Assembly: GCA_946406115.1 (NCBI GenBank)
Contig: OX291543.1
Coordinates: 870,501 to 934,500 of the forward strand
Reading direction: 5' to 3'
DNA from: Apoda limacodes
Lineage: Eukaryota > Arthropoda > Insecta > Lepidoptera > Limacodidae
DNA length: 64,000 bases
In this document: piece by piece, positions 33,701 to 46,100 of the stretch
How positions within the stretch are numbered: position 1 is the stretch's first letter
Layout of the letters: each line of letters starts with the position of its first letter
Notes under the pieces: model-generated
Database searches by the model: none
What the model was told of the DNA's origin: nothing
What the model saw: the letters and a program-made list of their open reading frames with translations, nothing else
Position numbers and translations under genes: made by a program

Positions 33701-33871
33701 GCGTTTTGGGACGCCCGGAGTAAAATAATTTTTCCTTTACACTGCCATAGAAAAGGTTGAAAATCACTCCTGTCATTGTGAAAATTAACTGTTAAATACT
33801 CGTTCCAGAACGGGTTGATTTTTCAACTTTATCGGGCGATAATTACTCGGCGTGATTTGGAACATAGTCTA
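33701..33871. repeat. MITE-like repeat, partial copy
   Basis: About 170 bp closely related to 33974-34153 ('tttgggacgcccgg', 'cactgccatagaaaaggttga', 'gataattactcggcgtg'). Ends 'gatttggaacata'. The left terminus is missing. Confidence 0.8.
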
Positions 33872-33946
33872 AAATAGCTTTTACTGATAACATCAGTAGC
33901 GCCACCAGCGGCAATATTATGGTCTACCAATCTTATAGGGGTGCGT

Positions 33947-34155
33947 TCCAAATCGCAACGAGGAAGTTAAAAAAGTGGTTTTGGGACGCCCGGGGTAGAG
34001 TAATTTTCCAACTGTCATTTACACTGCCATAGAAAAGGTTGAAATTCACTCCTGTCAGTGTAAAACTTAACTGTCAAACACTCGTCCCAGAACGTTTTGA
34101 TTTTTTCAACTTTACCGTGCGATAATTACTCGGCGTGATTTGGAACACACCCTAG
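33947..34155. mobile_element. small MITE, ~209 bp
   Basis: Inverted termini TAGGGGTGCGTTCCAAATC and GATTTGGAACACACCCTA. The interior matches the preceding 33701-33871 copy in the same direction. A TA target site is possible. Superfamily unknown (Tc1/mariner-like size and TA are compatible). Confidence 0.7.
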
Positions 34156-34702
34156 GATTTAAAAAAATGTTCTAGCTGTCAATGTCGTGCTTAAATCTGT
34201 GCTATTATCCACAAATTATATAGTATATGTTGTACCAACAGATAGGACACTCCCCTCATGACTGAATGAGTTAGAAGTTAAGCTTACGAGAGGAAACACC
34301 GCAAGATGGCGCTACTTCTAGTGATTGCGAAGTATCGATATTAGTGATGGCTGATTCGTTATCGATCTATTATGGTTTGATTTGTTGTATTGTTTTTTAT
34401 AATTCTAAGTCAAATTCAAGTTTTGTCAGAGAAATTTTAGATTTATTTTAAGAATAAAGTGTATCAGGATGCAATGAAAGAAAACCACAACTGTTTTTTT
34501 TAATAACTTATTTATTTTAATACTTTTTTTGTCATTTAAAAGTTTATAAAACATCAGTGAAAGTAAATTTTCTTCTTTTCAAAGAATGTTGCAATTAATT
34601 TCCTTATATAATGCGTTAACATTAGTGCCTCCATTACAGGTCTTAATCCAGTCAACAGAAATATAAAAAAACTAGATATCTCCTCCGCACTCACTAAATT
34701 TG
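34156..34702. other. no gene recognised; two TATCGAT motifs
   Basis: 34333 and 34361 carry 'tatcgat' motifs next to 'aagatggcgctac' (34303), a promoter-like cluster. No open frame or splice signal supports an exon. Confidence 0.3.
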
Positions 34703-34960
34703 CGGCGTTATCGGCGTGGGATAATTGGTAGTGCGGCCGGTTGTTGCTGTGCAGAGGGCGTGGGTTCTATTCCCGCACTGGACAAACATCTATTTTTGTC
34801 TTGAGTGTGGGTGTATTTATGTATGTATTTACAAATAAAAGTAATGTTATGTATTTGTATTCATTGTCTGGTATCCATAACACAAGCTTTGCTTAATTTA
34901 GGGCCAGACGGCGTTGTGTGTAATGTCCAAATATATTTATTATCATTATTATTATATTCA
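34703..34960 (+). mobile_element. tRNA-derived SINE
   Basis: Head has an A-box-like 'ggtagtgcggccgg' and B box GGTTCTATTCC at 34763-34773, spaced as in tRNA genes. The body has 'tatgtatgtatttacaaata', 'ccataacacaag' and 'gcgttgtgtgtaatgtcc', and it ends in a 'ttatta' repeat. This arrangement is that of a common lepidopteran SINE. Transcription by polymerase III would run on plus. It needs a partner LINE for mobility. Confidence 0.85.
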
Positions 34961-35999
34961 AGGCAATTCCTTGATTAAAGTAAGAAAGCTTGCTATAGAT
35001 GCAGCAATAGTTCGTCCACGTTTTGTTTGGTTATACATGCCGGGAACCATTAATTTTCGGGGATAGATCCCTATCCCTCCCTGTGCCAAATTTTAGCTCA
35101 ATTGGATGCTCAGTTGCCATTTGAAGGAAGGAAGAACAAATTAACTCACTTTCGCATTTATTAACAAAAGATATGGCAGATGTGATAATTTCTGAATTAT
35201 AGTCAATTCTTCCTCCTTATCTCTGTAATTTGCCAAATAAAAAAACTAAAATAATCGACACTCATAAGTAGATAACTAGACATATATAATTTACAGGTAA
35301 ATTAAATTAAGTTTCCAAACAGTTTTAGAATATTTAACCTAGCTACCTACTTGCCTAAGAAGAAAACTTTTAATTGCTATTAAGTACGGAACCTTCAGCT
35401 CAGTGTACGATTCTCTGACTAGCGTTTAACCATTTTTTTTTAAATTTAGTATTTAGGTATCCAAGGTTTTGAATGTGGAGGAAGATGGAGATGTTAGTAA
35501 ATGGGCTGTGATAAAACGGTGCACGAGATAACTTGCATTGTTTTGTTTTGTTTTCTGATTGTAACGAACGACCCATATCAAATATGATGTTCATCAATTG
35601 AACAACTAATCAACCTAAAATAGTCCACATTTGATTTAGCCCTTTCCCAATAAACGCCAACGCATCCAGTCAGTTCCAGCTACCTTTTTTTGCAAGACCA
35701 ATGCCTTAAAGGCAGACGTATTCTAGAGTTCTAGAGTCCTAGTAGAGACCACAGTGCCCATTACAAGAGATAAACAATACAAAATAGTAACAGACATATA
35801 TAGTAAAGAAAATATAACTTATATCAAGACAAACTAACTTATCATTAAATGTTTTTCATCATTGAAATTAATACATTATTAGTTATGTGTATTCAATAAT
35901 ATTATAGTGTATATTTATATGAATATTCTATTTTATCAGTACTCGTGCAGCGGGGGATCAGTACTTAATAGCATTTTAAGTTTTTGTGGAGTAAAATCA
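34961..35999. other. 3' flank of the P-type gene; dispersed repeat
   Basis: 35010-35170 is a relative of the repeat at 43205-43565 ('tttagctcaattggatgctc'). No exon. No exact AATAAA was seen on minus within 100 bases after the stop at 36000; variants GATAAA and TATAAA occur at 35930-35960. Confidence 0.4.
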
Positions 36000-37144
36000 T
36001 TACTTTTTGATTTTCCTAGTTTTTTTATACTTCTGTAAGGCAATTTTTTGAATAAACGTCATTTCACTTTCCCTTATTTTCTCCCTGACTGCTCCTTTTA
36101 AAATCAAATTTATATTTTTGCACCAGTTATGGATTTGTAATGTTGCAGCCATTATAAAAAAACAATTTTGCAATTCTGCTTTATGAGTGGAGCAGCCAAG
36201 CCAATCTACATCATATTTCTCATTAAATATATTTTTAATATTATCAATGATACCTTTTTTATGACAACTTTTATTTAAATAGTCATTAGTAATATTAACA
36301 ATATTAGAAAATGCTACAATTATCTGTGTACTTGGGTATTTTAGGTTCTTATTTTTTAAAGAGGTCCGTTCTCTAAATTCTATTAATTTATGGACCTCCA
36401 TAGTATCCTTTGATAGGTACGTTTTTGTGCATTGATGACACTTAATTTTTTTTGTCATTCTTCTGGCTATATATCCACAAGTATATGATCTGGCGTTAAT
36501 ATTTATTTTTTCTTTAATAACTTCGGAAAGTCTATTTTCCGAAATATTTTGTAGATTCTCGGTCTCATAGATAAAAAAATCCATATTCGGAGCAGATACA
36601 GGATCTGGACACATTAAATTCTTTAAGTCCAATATAGCTGTGCCTATATCCTCTTCACAATTGCTGTGTTTGGAGTGAACACTTAAAATATTAGTCACTA
36701 ATAAAGATTTAAATGAGCTTTGGAAAGTATAGGTGTCCGGATTTACAAATCTGTAATTATACGATCTTATTTTTCCAAAAAAATTCTCCAAAGGGTCTTG
36801 ATTCAAATTTCTGGTATAAAAAAAGATAATGTCTTCAGATAAAATTAGTTTTGCAATTCTAATAAGACTTTCCAAAGTTATAACCCAATTACGTAGAGTA
36901 GGGACAGATTTTGTTACATTTTCACCATTTTTATTTTCAATAAATTTTATATTTTTTATTATTTTAATAGCGCTTTGCCAAAATTGTATGTGTTGACTTT
37001 TTTTCTTCACTGGTCCGCGTAACTTTCCTGGAGTATTTCCACTTCTGGATCCGTTGCAGCTATCAAATAATTTATCAAAGAATTGTACAGCTTCAGCTGT
37101 ATTTTTTATAGTAGGGCTGACTGTACTGCCGTCTTGCCGTTGTG
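36000..37144 (-). CDS. P-type transposase exon 6: C-terminal core and stop
   Basis: 1145 bp. Acceptor 'tttaattccag', stop TAA at 36000-36002. Encodes NTAEAVQFFDKLFDSCNGSR, the third acidic site in LNQDPLENFFGKIRSYNYR, YTCGYIARRM, a CHQC pair, and a Lys-rich end (KYKKTRKIKK). No break over 380 codons. Confidence 0.93.
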
Positions 37145-40100
37145 CTGGAATTAAAAGTACAGTGAATCAATTAATATACTTATTGCATAACAAATACATT
37201 AAATATAATTAAAATGTTTGATTGCTTAATTGGTCTACCAGGCATCCTTTGGGTAAACTAATGGTTAAAGAAACAGATAGGTGATTGCTATTCCATAACT
37301 AATGATATATACATGTAAAGATAAAACATTGTAATATGTATAAAAAAATCGGCCAAGTGAGAGTCGGACTCGCTCACGAAGGGTTCCGTACCATTATCTA
37401 TACAAACAGCAAAAAAATCACGTTTGTTGTATGGAAGCCCCCCTTAAATATTAGTTTTTTTTTTAATTTCACTATTTATTTTTAAAGTAAATATATAAAT
37501 AAATATTCTGTAAATATTTCAAGCGTCTTCCTGTTGCCGTTATCAATATAGACATAGACATAGACATTTCTTTATTTAACACACAAATACAACACAAGCA
37601 AAAACATAAAAAAAAATATTTACACATAGTTATTACACAAGCATTTAGATAATACCTATTAAAAAAAAGAAAACAATAACAATAACATTAAGAAAATAAA
37701 TACACAAAGAAGAAACTAATTCTAAGACTATTTACTAAATTATTATAAAAATTGTAATACATAAATAAAAAATAAATAAATTGATATTAATTAAAATAAT
37801 AATGTCAATAATATGATCAGCTCAGATCGAGCAAAAACGAGCAAAAAAATTCACGTTTGTTGTATGGCATGTTTATTTTGTTTAATTTTTAGTATTTGTT
37901 GTTGAAGCGGCAAGAGAAATACATCTTCTGTGAAAATATCAACTGTCTAACTATCACGGTTCATGAGATACAGCCTGGTGACAGACGGACGGACGGACGG
38001 ACGGAAGGGACGGACGGACAGCGGGGTCTTAGTAATAGGGTTCCGCTAATTACCCTTTGGGTACGGAACCCTAGAAATCGGCCAAGTGTGAGTCGGACTC
38101 GCGCACGAAGGGTTCCGTACCATTATCTATTAAAATGGCAAAAAAATTACGTTCGTTGTATAGGAGCCCCCTTAACTAATTATTTTATTTTGTATTTTTT
38201 ATTATTTGTTATAGCGGCAACAGCAATACATCTTCTGTGAAAATTTCAACGGTCTAGCTATCACGGTTCATGGAATACATCCTGGTGACAGACGGACAGA
38301 CGGACGGACGGACAGCGGAGCCTTAGTAATAGGGTTATAGTAATAATTTACTTACTAAATGTTGCTGTGTATCGCAAAGTTGCAGCCACACGTTCACTCA
38401 AAACTTTAGTGCAGTTGCTGACCTTCATTTTTTTTATTCTGTCAGGCATGATGTGCTCATCAGTTAATTTGGGCAACATTCTTATTTGCCCAATTTGACA
38501 ATCATAATTATAAACATCTATTATGTCTTGCCATTTTACTACTTTTTCTTCGAAGAGCATGTTTTTTGTCAACATATTGTTTCTGATGCCTTTTAATAAA
38601 TGTGGAGGATCGTAAATTACACTAATTTCACAACCTTGAATAAGTATCGTATCATCTGAAACAAAGAAAAAACACAGTTTTGAATAAGCACATTGTTTTC
38701 AACGTCTATAGAGATTGTTAACATTAAGTTTAACATTAAATGATTTCGTGTTTAATTTAGAATCTCAGTATTAACATATCACACTTTTATCTCTTACTTA
38801 CTATGCTTATTATACAGTGAATATTATTAATTTTTTATGTATAATGTTTACGGATTATATGGTCTACAATAAATATTTTTAGGGTTCCGTACCCAAAGAG
38901 TAATTAGCGGAACCCTATTACTAAGACTCCGCTGTCCGTCCGGCTGTCACCAGGCTGTATCTTATGAACCGTGATAGTTAGACAGTTGAAATTTTCACAG
39001 AAGATGTATTTCTATAGCCGCTATAACAACATATACTAAACACCAGAATAAAATAAATATTTAAGGGGGCTCCGATACAACAAACGTGATTTTTTTGCCG
39101 TTTTTATAGATAATGGTAGGGTACCCTTCGTGCGCTAGTCTGACTTGCACTTGGCCGATTTCTATTATTAGTTTATCGGCGTGGGATACTTACGTCAACT
39201 CCTTGATTTTACTAAAGAAGTTTGTTATAGCAAGCTATAGCTGCAGCTATGGTTCGTTCGTGGAATTTGGTTATAGTTATATAGCAAGCTATAGCTGCAG
39301 CTATGGTTCGTTCGTGGAATTTGGTTATAGTTACTCCCGCGAGAGTTGTTGAATTTTCCGGTATGAAAAAAAGCCTATGTCCTATTCCAGGACCTAGCCT
39401 ATATGTGTGCCAAGTTTTATCCCGATCCATCCAGTGGTTGCTGTCACCAGGCTGTATCTTATGAACCGTGATAGTTAGACAGTTGAAATTTTCACAGAAG
39501 ATGTATTTCTATAGCCGCTATAACAACATATACTAAACACCAGAATAAAATAAATATTTAAGGGGGCTCCGATACAACAAACGTGATTTTTTTGCCGTTT
39601 TTATAGATAATGGTAGGGAACCCTTCGTGCGCTAGTCTGACTTGCACTTGGCCGATTTCTATTATTAGTTTCTAGATTTTGCCAGCAACTCCACCCGCCC
39701 TAAATTTGGTTATCGGCGTGGGATACTTACGTCAACTCCTTGATTTTACTAAAGAAGTTTGTTATAGCAAGCTATAGCTGCAGCTATGGTTCGTTCGTGG
39801 AATTTGGTTATAGTTATATAGCAAGCTATAGCTGCAGCTATGGTTCGTTCGTGGAATTTGGTTATAGTTACTCCCGCGAGAGTTGTTGAATTTTCCGGTA
39901 TGAAAAAAAGCCTATGTCCTATTCCAGGACCCAGCCTATATGTGTGCCAAGTTTTATCCCGATCCATCCAGTGGTTGAAGCGTGATTGAGTAACAAACAA
40001 CCAAACATCCAAACTTTGGCATTTATAATATTAATGAGATAGCTGGTAATTAATGAATTTTGCCAGCAGCTCTACTCGCCCTAATTTGGTTATCGGCGTG

Positions 40101-43100
40101 CGATTCTTAAGTCAACTCCTTAATTATACTCGTACTAATGAAGTTTGCTATAGAAAGCTATAGTTCGTTTAACTCTGTTGTAGTTATTCCCGCGGGAACT
40201 TTTGAATTTTTCGGGATAAAAAGTAGCCTATTCCAGCTATATGTATGCCAAGTTTCATCCCGATCCGTCCAGTGGTTGAAGCGTGATTGAGTAACAAACA
40301 TCCATTCATCCATACAGACAAACTTTCACATTTATAATATTAGTAGGATTATTGACATAAACCAAACATAGCACTTGCTTTAGAGAAGTAGTTCCCAAAG
40401 TGGTCCAGGTGGTAAAATGTTGGCTTGACATCACCTATCAATGTAGGCAAATAATATTGTAAGAAGCTCAGGGACTGTTCCTTGTAAAAACTTGCATATT
40501 CCATATTCCGTATATCTACAGCAAATTTCCTTACTTAGATCTAATCTTCACATTTTTTGTCGAGTTTTGGGAATATGGTAGCATTGTAGCTACAGGGGGT
40601 CCACCGGAACCAGCTAAATTTTGAAACTGGTATATGAGAAACAAAGTCTGGGAACCTCTGCTTTAGAGTAAGCATAATTAAAGCATCTTACCAATTTTTA
40701 ATCCACTTTCATGCTGATATTGTTTAGTAACTTCCTGCAAGCTTTTTATTGCACTCTGGAAAGTAACTCCTTGATCACATATAAATGCTATAGGTTTCAA
40801 TCCTGTGCTTTTGACTGAGGCAACTATATCATTTAAAATCTTTTTTATTTTTATTGCTGGCATTGTACCCTCACAAAAATAATAAGCAATTGGTTGTCTC
40901 CATGAGGCACAAACACCTCTGACCATGAAAACCAAAGCATGATCAGCAAATTTGGGATAATCTTGTTCCTCTATAAATCCATGTATAATGTCATCTGGAG
41001 GCGAAAAATTCACATGTGAAGATAACTGCACTTCATCAAAGACAATGCTGCACAATCTTTTGGCCATATTCCAATTGGCTACTTTTTCTCTTAGAGTTGT
41101 AAAAAGTGCAGTATTAATGCCACTTTCTATTTTGATTACCTGCAAAATTCTATTAATCGTTCTCTTTGTTGGAAGTGAGAAGATTTTTTGCAATAAATTA
41201 TAGCCTTTTGGGCTTTGTTTGTAAAGAGACAGGCTCAGAAGCTTCTCCTCTATGGTATAATGCCTTGCTTTCTTCTTTTTGCGCGATATCCTTAACTGCA
41301 TTATAATAAATTTTTTCTGAAGATAATCTAAGTTTTCTGTAAGTTTTTGAAACGATTTGCATTCACTCAATTTGTTGGCATCCTTTATGTTTTTTTTGCA
41401 ATCACCGCCAAACAATTTTCTACCTTTGATAATTTTTTTACAATTTTCGTATAATCTTCTGCAGCGTGGTGTCAAATCTTTAATTTTCGTAACAAGACGT
41501 GGTGTTTTGGCTACAGTTTTACGAGATTGTGTAACTGAAAAAAAAAACAACTATATAAATTAGGGAAATGATATAGGTATTGTGAAATTGGTGTGTCGTT
41601 ATAATACAATACAACATAATAAATATATAATGTTATTGATTGATAAGAAGTGAGGAGATTAACGTAGCGAAGGATTCTAAAGTAGAATCCTGAGTGTAGT
41701 GAGGGAATCGATTTACGTCACCCAAGCTAAAAATATTTTGTGACCAAGTAATACCCTCTAATTTTTATCCCCTTATAAAAAAAGATATAATTTCAGGCAC
41801 AACTCATAAAAAATAAAAGTATAATTATTGTTTAAAGTACATAAATTTATTACATTTAAAACATTTTGACAGTTACAATGACCCAGTTGGCATTTTTTTT
41901 AACAGAAATTGATCGAAATACATTGCTACCTGCTTCGGGAGCAAACGTGCACTTTGCTCCCGCCTAATGGCAAACCAATCAACGTTTTTCGAATAGATGA
42001 AATCAAAATATTTTTTTGCAACTACTTTCGATTACGTACATTTATCATATAGGTATATGAGAAGTAGAACATTTTTGAGTACCAATGTTGTAAAACAAAA
42101 TAGCAAAATTATGTAGATTAGAAAATTTTAGAAACCTATAATGAACAATTGACAATTTTATGTTGACTCCAGGATAGTCTTATATTTATAGTATTGTAAT
42201 ACTTTGTATTTATATAAATGTATCCAACATATGATTTATTGATGAATCCAAAGTAGAAATACAAATTTATACAAACCAACCAAAATAATCTTAAAATTCA
42301 TCTAATTGATAACTGGAAAGGACAAGGTATAAGTAAATGTATAGAGCGAGTTAATCTCAAACCTACAATTTTTCTGACAATGATATTATAGTGCAGTTGG
42401 GTCAAAATCATTTCGAAAAAGAAGCCGATAAGGAGGGTCCATTTAGGTTGGGATTTAGGAAGCATAGCGTTCGTCGAGAAACCAACAATAGGTGGGAACT
42501 AATGCACGCTCTGCGAATGCACGTAGCGTGCGCGCAGTTGATTTTAGTGCGTTTGCGAACACATTAAAATGTATGGGAAATGTTGCATTGCATGATGTGT
42601 TGCAAATAATCTGTACGCACCTTTAGACGATCCTGTAGTGGCGACCGTACAAAATCGCTACTGAAGCAATGGCGCGCAAACACGACTTAACATCAAACAC
42701 TTACGAACTGCCTCAACATGTGGAAGGTTGAACCATGGTTAGTCGTCCACCATTGACTGCTTGATGTTGGGAGTGGCGCATAGACGTGTGCATGTATGTA
42801 TGTTTACACATATGTAAATTTGTACATATATGTTTATATTTTCTAGTAGTGTCAATTTTTAATATACTGTTTGTGTTTTATGTATATTTATATGTGTCCT
42901 TGTGTTTTTATTTATATGTGTACTAGTCGTTGCCTAAAATTCTAGTACCTGGTGGACCGTTTTTTTTTTACATCGCTATCTATTGTCAAGTAGCTTTAGT
43001 GTTGCTGTGTCGGTAATAATGTGATGTCAGGAAGAGTCATATTTTTCACCTTATTATTGCATGAAACGACGTTTTCTAAAAATGAAACCTACATTGATCG

Positions 43101-46100
43101 ATTTATCGCTCCCAACACCCTCTGCACACTAAATTTCATGAACATCGGTGAAGTCGTTTCCAAGATTCAGATTATAAATATATATACATGAATTGCTCGT
43201 TCAAAGGTATTACGTTTTTACGGAATAAAAGTCTAGCCCACGTCTTTCTCCGTCTTTTTAATATCCCTGTGCAAAGTTTTTAGCTCAATTGGATGCTCCT
43301 TTGTGACGTGATGCAGGGACAAACGGACAGACATACTATCGCATTTATAATATGCTAGCTTTTGCCCGCCCTAAATTCTGTCATCGGTGTAGGATTTCAA
43401 TGGCAACTCCTGAATTATGAAATAAAAAACCAACTAATTCCTGACGTTTTCAATAAGTTTATGTCCTTGCTCGGGACATCTCCATGCCAAATTTTATCTT
43501 GATCGGTATAGCGGTTTGAGCGTGAAGAGGTAACAGACAGAGTTACTTTCGCATTTATAATTTCTTTAGTTTTAGGTATATGTATGCATACGATTGTGCT
43601 AGAATGTAATTATTATGGCGCTAATTCCACTAGTACTCTTAAATATCTGAATTCCTTTACACGATTGACGATATTTGACGATTCACATGGTGCGCCCCCT
43701 ATGCTACATGAAACAAAAAAAAAAATGACATGTGTTTTTTAATTTTTTTTTTCGTAGCTTACTAACTTATCTATATGACCTACTTAGTGTTTCAATACAT
43801 ATTGTATACCTGTTTGCTGACTATCAAAGTATCGTATTATTACTTTAGATAGAACTTCTTGCCAGCTCTTTTTGGCAGAAATTAACATTGTTTACATTGT
43901 ATTGATGATTCGAAAGTATTCTCAGAAATATATTTGAATAGGTATAGTTTGATTTGCAAAACGAACGACTGTTGAAAGACGGTGCAGTGTAGTAGCAGTA
44001 AAAAATGCGGGCGATCCGAATAGGTACATTTTAAAAGGACTAAATTATCCCGAAAATGTGCTAACCCATGCCCGGCTTGGGCAGCTGCCCCTCCCTGCCC
44101 CTACCTGGCTTCGCCCTTGCATGCTAGCAGTTTTCAGCAAGGGTTAAATAGTGAATAGAAATATAAATATATATAAATCAAATACTTTAGAATAGTGGCA
44201 TGTAATTCACAGAAAACCTGAGTACTCACATAATGGTTTCATCTTTAATAAATTTTCTGATTTGGGTAGACTTTGATAGGTATCTTGAGATAAATGATGC
44301 TCTTCATCACTCAATTTCAATAACTTGGTACCATGTAACAACACATCTTCTGAATCTTCGAGCTTTCTTTTCACATTTGAACACTCAGCTTTATTTTTTT
44401 CTGTAAAAGAAATGTTTACAGTAAAATAATAAAACCATGTATTTTACATTTAAATAATAGTGTGAGTAGGTACATGGTGTAAATAAGCTAATTTGTACAA
44501 AGTGTATCACAGTTCCTGTCTTATTTTTTATACTTATTTTCATTGGCTGAATTATATACAAGCATAGGCATATATATCCCGGGTGTCCACTCATAATGCT
44601 TAAAAAAAATCCCTGACTTTTCAAAGTCAAAGTCAAAATGGTTTATTCAAATAAGGATTTTACAATCACTTTTGAATCGTCAAAGTTATAAAATATTATT
44701 TTCCCTGACCAACCATCAAAACAAAAAGCCAATTATATCCATAATCAAACCTATTTATTACTATACTAGCTGACCCGGCGAACGTTGTTTCTTTTTTTAA
44801 AACATTGCCGCACCAACCTATTGTGAAAGGGTTGTACAAATTCAGAAACCTTCCCCGACGTGTGCATAACAACTTACTCAAATTTCATTACAAACGGTTT
44901 ACCACTATTGCACGAGTCCGACTCGCACTTGACAATTTTTTCTTTCTCAGAAACCTTCCCCGGCGTGTGCATAACAACCTACCAAAATTACGACCCTTTC
45001 AGAAAATGCTATTTTATCGGATGCCTACGTCATACAAAGAACACACCCTCCAAGTTTTAGATCTCCATGAGCGGTTTAGGCTGTGCGTTGATCCGTCAGT
45101 CGGTCATTCAGGACAAAGCATTTTATAAACTAAAAGTGCAAAACCTCTTTAAGCTTAGAAACCTTCAAATGAGGTACTAATACAGTATGTTGACTTTCCA
45201 GACATTCCAATTAGTATTTCCAAGAGTATTTGCTTATGTTTTTATGTGAGTTCAACTTTTTTTCACTGGCAGTCCCTGACCACCTTGAGCTTCCCTGACT
45301 TTCCAGAAAGTGTTTCAAAATTGATTGGAATGAAATGAACATAGTCAGTAAATGTGGGACTGTAGTTGTATTGTTTCATAGCATACAGCTCATATTCTCA
45401 GAAAAGATGTGGTAAAGAGTACTTACTCTAAGCCCTTGATTGTATATGAAAGCATTGATGCGTATAGATAAAGCAAAGGAAAGTGTACCAGGATCGCAGC
45501 GAATAGCAGTCTTTGGTCTGTTTCTACCCCTTTAAGGAACAGAAGTGATGTTATGTATGTATGTATATTCCACGAAATGTAAAAATGCAATTTTATTTTA
45601 AAACTTTTGAACTATTTTGTGTTATCAAACAACGTTCATTATTCTACATATTACTAGTTCTGTTTTTTTCTTTCCTAATTTAACCACAGTGATTAGATGG
45701 CAGAATTTTAAAAGTAAGTACCTAAAAATATTTCAAAAAGTGGTTGAAGTCAATGTAGTTTAAGAAATAAATATTTAAGTCAAAGCCCTTAAGTCTGAGG
45801 AGAGACTTTGCCTCCCTGTGTGTGTTCTACCGCTTGTACAATGGATTGTGTTCTGAGGAATTGTTCGAAATGATGCCCACGGCTACTTTCTACCATTGCA
45901 CTGCTCGCCATGGACAGGGAATTCATTCTCACACTTTGGAACCGAAATGGTCGCGTACAGTGCGGTTTCCGAGAAACTTCCTCCCGCGAACGCTTGGATT
46001 GTGGAATGAGCTCCCTGCCAAGGTTTTTTCTAAGGACTACAGTATGGGGTTCTTCAAAAAAGAAGTTATTAGATTTCTGAAGGGTCGGCAACGCGCGAGT

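Noticed and set aside
36000..37010. Treating the last P-gene exon as a single-exon gene starting at 37010
   Set aside because: The codon there is GTG, the frame is open further upstream to a clean splice acceptor at 37145, and the upstream exons complete the protein.
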